Below, piece by piece: positions 1 to 7,144 of a stretch of DNA of 29,617 nt; positions within the stretch are counted from its first letter, which is position 1, and every line of letters begins with the position of its first letter. The DNA is from CAJBLF01 sp964560855. Lineage in GTDB: Bacteria; Patescibacteriota; Gracilibacteria; Absconditabacterales; Absconditicoccaceae. Below the pieces are notes generated by a model. That model did no database searches and was not told the origin of the DNA. It saw nothing but the letters and a program-made list of their open reading frames with translations. The DNA lies in contig CAZLLU010000008.1 of assembly GCA_964560855.1 (NCBI GenBank), positions 1-29,617 of the forward strand, in the 5' to 3' direction. Both the position numbers and the translations under genes were made by a program.

Positions 1-2
1 AA

Positions 3-164
3 CCGCAGATAGATATGATCAAGCAGAATATCGATGAGATCTTCAGAAGTTATTTCATAGAGATGGCATCGGTAGTGTTTATGGGCGTGGAAGAGCGGCA
101 AAAACGTGACAGGTTGGCTGATCGTTTCGTCATCCAGATAAAAAAAAGTTTAACTAAAAAATAA
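3..164 (+). CDS. C-terminal fragment of an unidentified protein
   Basis: This reading frame is open from the window edge to a TAA and encodes about 53 residues. The end alternates charged and hydrophobic residues (for example SYFIEMASVVFMGVEERQKR) and finishes in a lysine-rich tail (KKSLTKK). The frame needs no TGA codons and looks like the helical C-terminus of a soluble protein. I do not recognise the family. A competing frame ending at 157 is open only if three TGA codons are read as glycine, and it gives a less protein-like composition, so I prefer this one. The start lies outside the window. Confidence 0.45.
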   Translation, partial: PQIDMIKQNIDEIFRSYFIEMASVVFMGVEERQKRDRLADRFVIQIKKSLTKK

Positions 165-269
165 TAGCGTTTTAGTCTTTTCGAGCCCAGATATCGGGCG
201 AGAAATCTTAGTGATAAAGAGGGGATTTCTCATTATTATTCGAAATGATTGTCTAAAATAATTGTATAT

Positions 270-992
270 ATGATATCGCCCGAAGTAATAGCAGAACAAG
301 TTATGGGGTATGTCGTCGGAGCAGAGGAATTGATCCCGACGCTCAAACCTTCATCCCAAGTCTATAATATAGCAATCCTACCTCAAGGACCGCATTTTTA
401 TACCTGATTGCTGCAAGCAGCAGGATATCTTTTGCTCGATAGTCAAAAAAAGAAAATGATCATCATTTCCGACCAGTCGGATGATCCTCAGGAAATATTG
501 GTAGATAGCAATGCGTACGGTCCGGTATTCGGACAGAGCCGGAAGAATTCGTTGACGGCTATCACTTTAGCAGCTCATCAGCTCAAAGGTAAACTTTCTC
601 ATCCAGAACAAAAATCTTTACTGGATAATCTTCACTTCCAACTTCCATTTCTCAGGGTAATTACCGATACGGAGGAGTTTCTCCATATTAGCATAGGTAA
701 AGAGATCGATCAAACCAAGGTTAAAAGACTTATAACTCGAATAAAACATCGCATGCCTGATTGCAATGTTGTCTTATTGACCAATATAGAACTCAAAAAA
801 GCAGGTAAGAAGGCAAATGAACAAAATCAGATCGCTGCATCCATAGAACAGCCGAACGCTCCGCTGGTACATATTTTTCAGAAAATCCTAGGTATGGCCA
901 AGAAAAAGCCGGAAATCATCGCATATGTGAATCCCAGCGATTTTGGTGTAAAATCATCTATAGGTACAAGATATATCTGCGCCGTGGGATAG
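270..992 (+). CDS. MEMO-like protein (AmmeMemoRadiSam system protein B family), degenerate
   Basis: Read from ATG 270 with one TGA as Gly (residue 46, in HFYTG), this gives 240 residues; the family is usually about 270-290. The N-terminal segment ILPQGPHFYTG resembles the PHAGYxYSG signature of MEMO proteins, followed by a central AYGPVFGQSRKNSL stretch and a C-terminal sheet-rich half ending GTRYICAVG. The SSDLSHY-like motif that supplies a metal-site histidine appears replaced by LLTNIELKKA, so the classical metal site is probably incomplete. Family members act as putative redox or metal enzymes of unclear substrate. Neighbouring AMMECR1 or radical SAM partners are not visible. The assignment rests on motif resemblance only; another alpha/beta family is possible. 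Confidence 0.4.
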
Positions 993-1014
993 GAATAAAA
1001 AACTCATTTTCGGC

Positions 1015-1042
1015 TTGAAAAACTCTTGCATTTTGGTACAAA
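1015..1042 (+). promoter_or_regulatory. possible sigma70-type promoter for secE
   Basis: TTGAAA at 1015-1020 and TACAAA at 1037-1042 are separated by 16 bp, about 45 bp upstream of the secE start. The -10 box overlaps the loop of the terminator hairpin that follows the MEMO-like gene, so it is only a candidate. Confidence 0.3.
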
Positions 1043-1064
1043 GATGGTGCCAAACTTTTTTTTT
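1033..1064 (+). terminator. intrinsic terminator after the MEMO-like gene
   Basis: TTGGTAC (1033-1039) pairs with GTGCCAA (1047-1053) with one G-U pair, leaving a 7-nt loop. A run of nine T follows (1056-1064). It lies between the MEMO-like gene and secE and would separate the two transcripts. Confidence 0.6.
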
Positions 1065-1084
1065 ATTGGTAAAAAAAATCAACG

Positions 1085-1267
1085 ATGATGAAGTTTATCT
1101 ATGATAGTCTCGAAACTGTCAAAAAATTGAAACATCCGACAAAGAAGGATTTTATCAATCTTACAATCGCGATATTCGTCGCCATAATTGTCGCAGGAGT
1201 GTATTTTATTGCTGCTGATACCTTGTTTTCCGGATTGGCAAAACGATTTTATAGCGTTATGCAATAA
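1085..1267 (+). CDS. secE: Preprotein translocase subunit SecE
   Basis: This is a 60-residue protein with a short charged amphipathic N-terminal helix (ETVKKLKHPTKKDFIN) followed by one transmembrane segment at about residues 26-47 (NLTIAIFVAIIVAGVYFIAA). That is the minimal single-TM SecE layout. SecE clamps SecY in the protein-conducting channel of the cytoplasmic membrane. The location directly before nusG and the L11/L1 genes is the classical secE-nusG-rplK-rplA order and strongly supports the call. Two adjacent ATG codons (1085 and 1088) are possible starts; neither has a clear Shine-Dalgarno sequence. No TGA codon is used. Confidence 0.85.
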   Translation: MMKFIYDSLETVKKLKHPTKKDFINLTIAIFVAIIVAGVYFIAADTLFSGLAKRFYSVMQ

Positions 1268-1276
1268 TCTTAAAAC

Positions 1277-1328
1277 ACTAAACAAACAACGTTTAGTCGT
1301 TTAGTCGTTTTATCGTTTAATTGTTCAG
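1277..1328 (+). repeat. octamer tandem repeat and hairpin in the secE-nusG spacer
   Basis: Four consecutive octamers (GTTTAGTC, GTTTAGTC, GTTTTATC, GTTTAATT) occupy 1291-1322 and end seven bases before the nusG ATG. The first unit also pairs with ACTAAAC at 1277-1283 to form a 7-bp hairpin. Similar 7-8 bp tandem repeats lie upstream of ispH, dnaE, ligA and the IVP-family gene in this window. Confidence 0.75.
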
Positions 1329-1329
1329 T

Positions 1330-1914
1330 ATGCAAAAATCAGAAGTGAATACCTGAGAAATCAAAAGGCAGATAGAGGATAATGCGTTCAAACGATATGT
1401 ACTTAGTGTCGTTTCTGGACAAGAGGATCTTGTAATAGAAAATCTCAAGGAGAGAATGAAAAAGCAGGAACTCGAAGCAACTGTAGAAGATTATATGTCT
1501 CCTATGGTCAACGAATCATCACTCAAAAAATGAGAAAAAATCATCAAGCAGAAAAAACTCTACCCAGGATATGTCTTCATTAAATCACAGATGAACGACA
1601 AAATCCGATATGTCATCAGGAATACTCCTGGAGTTAGATTGATCGTAGGAGCGGAAACGCGTCCTATACCGCTGACTGATGATGAATACATCAAGATTAT
1701 AGATCAGATCAAAAAATCACAAGAAAGATCAGAACTCAAGATACCGTTCAAGGAAGGCGATGTTGTCCTCCTCAAGACGGGCGACTTCAAGTGAATGAAA
1801 GGAAGCGTGAGAAATATTGATGCGGAAAAAGGAACAGCAATCGTCAACATCGAGATGTTGGGAAGACTTACTCCGGTCGTCATAGACCTGGATAAGGTAG
1901 AGCTCATGAGCTAA
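1330..1914 (+). CDS. nusG: Transcription termination/antitermination factor NusG
   Basis: This encodes 194 residues, with TGA read as glycine three times (residue 9, the one in KKGEKII, and GDFKGMKGSV). The N-terminal NGN domain shows YVLSVVSGQED and the signature KKLYPGYVFIK, then RNTPGVRLIVG. The C-terminal KOW domain shows FKEGDVVLLKTGDFKGMKGSV and ends EMLGRLTPVVIDLDKVEL. NusG binds the RNA polymerase clamp and links transcription to Rho or ribosomes. The KOW glycine encoded by TGA (GDFKGMKGSV) is the conserved G of the FxGxxG turn, which supports code 25. An extra charged stretch of about 40 residues lies between the first strand and KLYPGYVFI, somewhat longer than in E. coli. It sits between secE and rplK, as in most bacteria. 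Confidence 0.93.
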
Positions 1915-1937
1915 TCTCATATATACCTGCAGGACAA

Positions 1938-2066
1938 ATTAATGAAAAATTAAGAATTAATAATGAAAAATGAAAGATTTGCTAAAATAAACTATTGTAA
2001 TGAACAATAGTATATAACGATGCGAATACCAACATTATTAATTATTCACTATTCATTGTTCATTAG
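1938..2066. repeat. 129-bp palindromic repeat, copy A
   Basis: This is an AT-rich imperfect palindrome. The outer arms are ATTAATGAAAAATTAAG... on the left and ...CTATTCATTGTTCATTAG on the right. In the centre, a perfect 8-bp inverted repeat (ACTATTGT / ACAATAGT) surrounds a short loop. Copy B (3260-3388) has the same length and differs at only about ten positions. The repeat fills the gap between nusG and the next gene and has no coding capacity. It resembles a small non-autonomous (MITE-like) or REP-type element. Confidence 0.85.
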
Positions 2067-2114
2067 TTTTGTCGCTTCTCTGCGGAAAACGGTTTTATTT
2101 CACTGATCATTAGG

Positions 2115-2804
2115 ATGTATACCAAAGATCAAAAGATCCTGAGGTTCTCAATGTTATTGCTCTTTTTGGGGCTGATGATCGTATATATCGTATGGTATCA
2201 AGTGGAAGGGACTAAATTAAAAGATCAATTGCAAGATCAAGACTCATGAACCGGCATACAGATCACGAGCGTAAGCGGTGAAGCTATGCCGACTATCAGT
2301 TCATTCGACGAAGAGATGATTACCTGATTAGATATGACCGGACAGCTCGCTCCGACGACATGAACCGAAGCAACGACAGGGATTACCGTCTCCAGTACCA
2401 AGACAACGACGGGAACGATGACCAAAAACTCTATGATTAAGATGCTTTCATGAACAAGCATCTACTACGGAAAGATTCCTATCATAGATGAACTTGGTAT
2501 CAAATATCAGTATGCATTGGCTGACGAAAAGAATATACGGTATATCTATCTCGGCACTCCGAGCTATGACTTTGCAAGCATAGCCAGGGCGCTCAAAGGG
2601 ACGACATATACTATGGCTACCGAACAAGAGATTCTCGAAAACAAGCTTTTCGGAAATAAAGTAGTCTTCATCAATCTCTCAAACTACAAGGGTAAACAGG
2701 TCATTATGCTCGTCTATATGAACGATGGCATCTGGCTCATCCAAGTAGAATACTGATTATACCACAAATCCAAAGCATACCTAAAATCTTTATTTATTGA
2801 TTAA
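2115..2804 (+). CDS. Membrane-anchored protein of unknown function
   Basis: With four internal TGA codons and a fifth near the C-terminus read as glycine, this frame gives 229 residues. One N-terminal transmembrane segment lies at about residues 11-29 (RFSMLLLFLGLMIVYIVWY). It is followed by a short charged coil, a Thr/Ser/Gly-rich linker (about residues 42-110), and a compact C-terminal domain (about 117-229) containing YYGKIPIIDELGIKYQYAL and VMLVYMND-like strands. The topology suggests a cell-surface or periplasm-facing anchored domain. It ends ten bases before rplK and so is probably co-transcribed with it. I recognise no family; its position between nusG and rplK is not part of the usual conserved order. 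Confidence 0.75.
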
Positions 2805-2814
2805 CCATTACACC

Positions 2815-3258
2815 ATGGCAGGAAAAATCACAAACATTCTCAATCTCGAGATACCGGCTGGGAAAGCACAGCCAGCACCTCCACTAGGACCTATGCTCTG
2901 AGCAAACGGAGTAAATATCGGACAATTCATCAAGGAGTTCAACGACAAGACGATGGAACTCATGAAACAATTCGGTGGAGCTGATGTAAAAATCAAAGCA
3001 AAATTGACTATCTACGCAGATAGATCTTTTGATTTGGAACTCTGAAAACCAGTAACATCAAATCTTATCCTATGGAAACTTGGATTGAAATGAGGTTCAG
3101 GAGAACCAAACAAGAATAAGATCGGAACGCTTACCAAGAAAGATCTCGAAGAGATCGCTCAGCTCAAGATGGGAGATATGAATTCCGATAATATCGAATC
3201 TATGATAAAATCCATAGCAGGTACTGCAAAAAATATGGGTATTGACGTAGAAAAATAA
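2815..3258 (+). CDS. rplK: 50S ribosomal protein L11
   Basis: This is 147 residues, near the usual 141-147. The N-terminal domain shows the proline-rich signature QPAPPLGPMLGANGVNIGQF, in which the second Gly is TGA at 2899-2901. The C-terminal RNA-binding domain shows GSGEPNKNKIGTLTKKDLEEIA and IAGTAKNMGIDVE. L11 binds the GTPase-associated centre of 23S rRNA and regulates factor binding. Two further TGA codons read as Gly (LELGKPV and GLKGGSG). The TGA in PMLGANG falls on an almost invariant glycine and is one of the clearest proofs of recoding here. It lies upstream of rplA with palindromic copy B between them. Confidence 0.96.
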
Positions 3259-3259
3259 T

Positions 3260-3388
3260 ATTAATGAAAAATTAAGAATTAATAATGAAAAATGAAAGAT
3301 TTGCTAAAATAAACTATTGTAATTAACAATAGGATATAATGAGGCAAATACCTACATTATTAATTATTCACTATTCATTATTCATTAG
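3260..3388. repeat. 129-bp palindromic repeat, copy B
   Basis: The first roughly 60 bases match copy A (1938-2066) base for base; differences are confined mainly to the centre and right half. The central inverted repeat is CTATTGT / ACAATAG. It starts two bases after the rplK stop codon and lies between rplK and rplA, two genes normally adjacent in a tight operon. Confidence 0.85.
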
Positions 3389-3390
3389 TT

Positions 3391-3424
3391 ACGGGAGAGC
3401 TTTGCTCGCTAGTACCGTTTTTAT
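3391..3424 (+). promoter_or_regulatory. short hairpin in the rplA leader
   Basis: ACGG (3391-3394) can pair with CCGT (3415-3418) around an inner GAGC/GCTC stem (3397-3400 with 3404-3407). A T-rich run follows. This could be a weak terminator or attenuator before rplA, or an L1-responsive leader element. The stems are short, so the call is tentative. Confidence 0.25.
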
Positions 3425-3444
3425 TACTATATTATTACAAGAAA

Positions 3445-4119
3445 ATGGCAACACACGGAAAAAAATGGAAAGAAGCTGCAAAGGCAGTAGATTCTCACAA
3501 GGCGTATCCTATCGATGAAGCAGTAGCATTGCTCAAAAAATCTGGATACAGCAAATTCGACGGATCTGTAGAGATCGCAGTCAAAACCTTTGCTGACGCA
3601 AAGTACAATGATCAGATGATGAGAGGGACAACTATCCTTCCTCATGGAACAGGAAAGCAAAAAAGGATTGCGGTATTTACCAACGATGAAAAAGTAGCGA
3701 AAGAAGCTGGTGCTGATGTCGTAGGTACAGAAGCTCTTCTCAATGATATCAAAGCAGGAAAGTTTGATTTTGATGTATTGCTTACTACTCCTGAACTTAT
3801 CAGAGAGCTCGCTCCAGCAGCGAAGCAATTAGGTCCTAAAGGACTTATGCCATCTCCAAAAGCTGGGACTGTTGTATCCAATATCGTTGAAGCAATAGGT
3901 GAGTTCAAGAAAGGAAAGATGGAATTCAAACTCGATAAAACAGGAAATATCAACGCTGCAGTAGGTAAAATTTCATTTACTGATCAGCAGATAGAGGAAA
4001 ATATCAAAGCATTCCTCAAGGCCTTGGAAGACAATAAGCCTACAGGAGTCAAAGGAAAATTGATCAAGAAAATATTCATAGCTCCTACTATGGGACCTGG
4101 AATACAAATCCAATACTAG
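3445..4119 (+). CDS. rplA: 50S ribosomal protein L1
   Basis: This is 224 residues, close to the usual 225-235. Recognisable segments in order: HGKKWKEA at the N-terminus, IDEAVALLKKSGYSKFDGSVEIAV, LPHGTGKQKRIAVFTNDE, the central domain with GADVVGTEALLNDI, the signature PKGLMPSPKAGTVV, and MEFKLDKTGNINAAVGKISF near the end. L1 forms the mobile stalk at the E site and represses its own operon in many bacteria. All 20 glycines use GGN codons, so TGA is fully avoided, unlike neighbouring genes. The ATG at 3445 has only AAGAAA upstream, with no strong Shine-Dalgarno sequence. A strong terminator follows. Confidence 0.96.
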   Translation: MATHGKKWKEAAKAVDSHKAYPIDEAVALLKKSGYSKFDGSVEIAVKTFADAKYNDQMMRGTTILPHGTGKQKRIAVFTNDEKVAKEAGADVVGTEALLNDIKAGKFDFDVLLTTPELIRELAPAAKQLGPKGLMPSPKAGTVVSNIVEAIGEFKKGKMEFKLDKTGNINAAVGKISFTDQQIEENIKAFLKALEDNKPTGVKGKLIKKIFIAPTMGPGIQIQY

Positions 4120-4141
4120 GATATCATATTGCAATATAATG

Positions 4142-4178
4142 AAAAAACAGGCACGCTACATGCACGCCTGTTTTTTTT
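4142..4178. terminator. bidirectional intrinsic terminator between rplA and ftsX
   Basis: AAAAAACAGGC pairs with GCCTGTTTTTT (11 bp) around a 13-nt loop, with A-runs on the left and T-runs on the right. It can therefore end both the plus-strand ribosomal-protein transcript and the converging minus-strand ftsX transcript. Confidence 0.85.
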
Positions 4179-4191
4179 ATATAATAGGATA

Positions 4192-5148
4192 TTAGAGTTT
4201 TTTGTTTAATGCACGAGAGAAGAAATATGAGAAGATGAATCCTATGGCTGCTACGACAACGATCTCTCATACGAAGATACCTATAATGAGGGCTACATTA
4301 CCCATGACACTCAGGAGTGTGACATCGAAAAGACGGTAAATGTAGTAATTGATAGAGATACCGCTAATCAAGAGCAAAGCAATGCAAATCAAAAATGAAA
4401 AGCTGATTACATTCACGGTCAATGCTACAAATCATTGGATGATCTGATTGTAGGTCGCTCAGAGGATTTTTTTGACTTCAAGCTCTCTATGAAAGGTGTG
4501 GAAGATGTTTTTGAGCAGGAATCCAATGAAGGATATGATAATGAAGAAGAGAATAGCGATAATTACATAAGAAAGCCCTACAACAAAATTACTCAGATTG
4601 ATGATGGTAAGCACTCTGTTCTCTTGTTGTTTGAGTGAGGATCATGTGTCTAGATCCTTCGTATTCAAAATGATATCTTTGTTCTTTTCGACAATGGTTT
4701 TGAGCGCTTCATATTTACTGTCGCTATCAAACATGACGTAAAGTGTTGAAGGAAGGGGATTTTCAATACCGAATTTTTCGAAGTTATTGACGACATCAGG
4801 AATCTTCTTTTCAAGAAATGCTAACGCATCATCCTTTGAGGAAAACATGACTTTCAATCATTTAGATTCCAATTCATCTTTAAGGGTAATGACTCTCTTA
4901 TAGATTTCTGTATTGCTTCCCGTAAGGGTTGATACAGTTGTTGTATCTTTGATATAGAAATACATACCTAATCTATCTTTGAGCTGACCGGTGAATTGGT
5001 TTGCATACAATGATATTCCCAAGAAAATATTGAGAAGAAATAAGAGAAACCCAATGAAAATACTCACTCAGAAGACGTTGGTCCGAGAGGATTTGAGGAA
5101 ATGGACAACATCATGTCTGAAGATCTTTGAAAGAGAGTTTTTTAGCAT
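4192..5148 (-). CDS. ftsX: Cell division protein FtsX (ABC transporter permease family)
   Basis: Read with TGA as Gly, this gives 318 residues starting MLKNSLSKIFRHDVVHFLKSSRTNVFG. A first TM segment (SIFIGFLLFLLNIFLG) is followed by an extracytoplasmic domain whose ends are VSTLTG and KVMFSSKDDALAFLEKK. Three TM helices close the protein, with the coupling segment FHRELEVKKILGATYNQI between them. This four-TM layout and the EhxIxkLxGAT-like coupling motif define FtsX. FtsX works with the ATPase FtsE to control peptidoglycan hydrolases at the septum. FtsE is not adjacent: the upstream gene is a TPR protein, 30 bases away. TGA-encoded glycines include NVFGVS, SKGLKV and DTGSSL. Confidence 0.88.
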
Positions 5149-5178
5149 CCTGAGTAGGATAAGGTATAAAATGTGTTT

Positions 5179-5799
5179 TTATTTTCTGAACATATGTTGG
5201 GTAGTGATGAATTTCTCGAAGAGAGAGATCTTTTGATCATAGAAATCCATGCCCTTGTCGATAGTCTGTAATTTTTCGCGATGTTTATAGAAATATTTTA
5301 TCATATCTTTAGCTTTTTTGTACTTATGTTCAAGAATATAGAGCTCTATTAGATTGTAGATAACTTCGGCATCGGTATTGTTGATGTGAAATGCATCTTT
5401 AAGAAAGTTGAGTCCCTTTTCTCTATTTCCGTACCGGTATTCGCAAAGTCCATAGCATCTGAGAATCTCATGGTTCTCCGCTTTAGTGATCTCTAATGCA
5501 TTTTGGAGGTATTTTTTGGCTTCCAATCGGTGGTTTTTTTCCATTTCTAGAACTCCCTTGATATAGAGTCCCAGCGGATCAGCATTGTTTTTTTTCGCAT
5601 TGAGAAAATCTATCGCCTTGGTCGCTTTTCCGATTTCGCCTTTTCTATATTGGATATCGGTGACTTGCAAGAGCGCATCTTCGTTATTTGGATCCCTAAA
5701 TAAGATAGTATTCACCTTTTTGATGGCTTCGTCGAATTTTCATAACTCCTTAAGTTCTTCTATCTCGTTGATGAGGGAATCAGGGATATACGTAGGCAT
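5179..5799 (-). CDS. TPR-repeat protein
   Basis: This encodes 206 residues with a TGA-encoded Gly at about position 20 (KELGKFDEAI). Successive helix pairs show TPR spacing: GKFDEAIKKVNTILFRDPNN, GEIGKATKAIDFLNAKKNNADP, NHRLEAKKYLQNALEI, GNREKGLNFLKDAFHINNTD and HKYKKAKDMIKYFYKHRE. TPR arrays are protein-interaction scaffolds; no catalytic domain or signal peptide is visible. The ATG at 5799 lies 26 bases below the likely transcription start set by the promoter at 5832-5860. It is followed 30 bases later by ftsX, so the two probably share a transcript. Any functional link to FtsX is inference. Confidence 0.8.
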
Positions 5800-5831
5800 A
5801 CGATCGATTCATGAAATAAATGTACAGATTC

Positions 5832-5860
5832 ATTGTACTCCGAAAACTGCCTATTTTCAA
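5832..5860 (-). promoter_or_regulatory. sigma70-type promoter for the TPR-ftsX pair
   Basis: On the minus strand, TTGAAA (5855-5860) and TACAAT (5832-5837) are spaced by exactly 17 bp, placing the transcription start about 25 bases before the TPR gene's ATG. Confidence 0.55.
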
Positions 5861-5945
5861 ATCTTTCCGGCTTGCTAAAGGTATTTGGATTTACATTTAT
5901 AGAAATAATGACATAAGTAGTTCTTTTTGTTCAAAAGCATCGATA

Positions 5946-7106
5946 TTACTGTGCGTTTCAGCCCAAAACGACATTTATGACCAATGGCTCGCCATCTCTA
6001 ATAATATCCAGAGTGATAGTGTCTCCAGGAATATAGGTGTAGAGCTGATAAAGAAAAGGAAGCTGCTTTGTAATCGGATTCTTGTTGATATTAACGACAA
6101 TATCGCCTATTTTGAGCCCCGCTTCCCATGCAGGCAGATCAGTAAGCACATCCTTGATGAAAATACCTGTATCTACGCTGAGTTTTTTTTCTGCTTTGAG
6201 AGATGGGGTAATCTCTACATATTGTATGCCTATGACCGGTCTGGATATCTTACCAAACATCTCTATGGATTTGATAGTGCCTGCGATAAATTCTTGAGTC
6301 AGTGGTAGAGCAAAAGTCATACCATTGCCCTCATCGATAGCAGTAGTGATCCCCATGATATTACCATTGATATCAAGCAATGGACCTCAGCTATTGCCAG
6401 GATTTGCCTGAGCATCAGTCTGATAGAGACCGATATAGAGGTTATTGCCATTGATGGTTAACTGTTTATTTCTTCATCAAATGATACCCATAGTCACGGT
6501 ATTGGGATATTTTGAGAGTGCGTTTCCGATGGTGAGAGCAAATTGCCCTATATATACCGGAGTATCCAAAGGTAAGAAAGGGGCAGCCACAAGGTTGGTA
6601 GGGGATACTCATTCTGAATCCACAACCTTGAGCATAGCGATATCTAAAAGGTCATCAAATCGGACCTTATCTACATTGTATGTCCTGCCATCAGCGAGCG
6701 TGATGGAATATTTTGCTGTAGTGTCTTGTACGACATGTTTATTGGTGATGATATATCCTTTTTTGGAAACAATGATTCCGCTTCCTCATCCGACAGTAGC
6801 GGTTTGCTGTTGAACACTGCCGGGACCGTTGATTTGCGAAGGATCGTCTACATAGAATTTTACATCTTTGCTGATCGTAATGCTCACAACGGATTGTTTT
6901 GCAGTTGTAATCATTTGGATGAGCTGTGATTGCAGAGCAAGAAAATCTGTTTTTTTGACATCGTTGACTTTGCTTCCTGCACTCGATTCCATGGAGCTAT
7001 TTAAAGATTCTATCTTATTGTTAGTTATTCCTCGGATAATGACACCTCAGAGCAGAATAAGGAAAATATTTAAAACAACTATCAATATGAAGTGTTTTTT
7101 TTGCAT
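5946..7106 (-). CDS. Membrane-anchored HtrA/DegP-type serine protease with PDZ domain
   Basis: This is 386 residues. An N-terminal membrane anchor lies at about 5-24 (HFILIVVLNIFLILLGGVII), then a trypsin-like domain with the complete triad: His124 in ITNKHVV, Asp155 in LLDIAMLKV and Ser239 in NPGNSGGPL. A C-terminal PDZ domain covers about residues 285-386 (RPVIGIQYVEITP, GIFIKDVLTDLPAWEAGLKIGDIVV). It should degrade or chaperone misfolded proteins outside the membrane. TGA encodes glycines in GGGSGIIV and in the catalytic GNSGGP motif (Gly240), both conserved sites. The frame runs past a TGA near the end to TAA at 5946. It lies 38 bases below gyrA on the same strand. Confidence 0.93.
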
Positions 7107-7144
7107 ACGTTTGTATTTTATTGAGTAAATATATTAGCAGAGTT

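Noticed and set aside
2..157. Alternative frame of the first partial gene using three TGA codons
   Set aside because: The overlapping frame ending at 164 is open without TGA and has a more natural helical composition.
3427..3828. Minus-strand 133-residue frame opposite rplA
   Set aside because: It lies entirely antisense to an unambiguous L1 gene and shows no family features.
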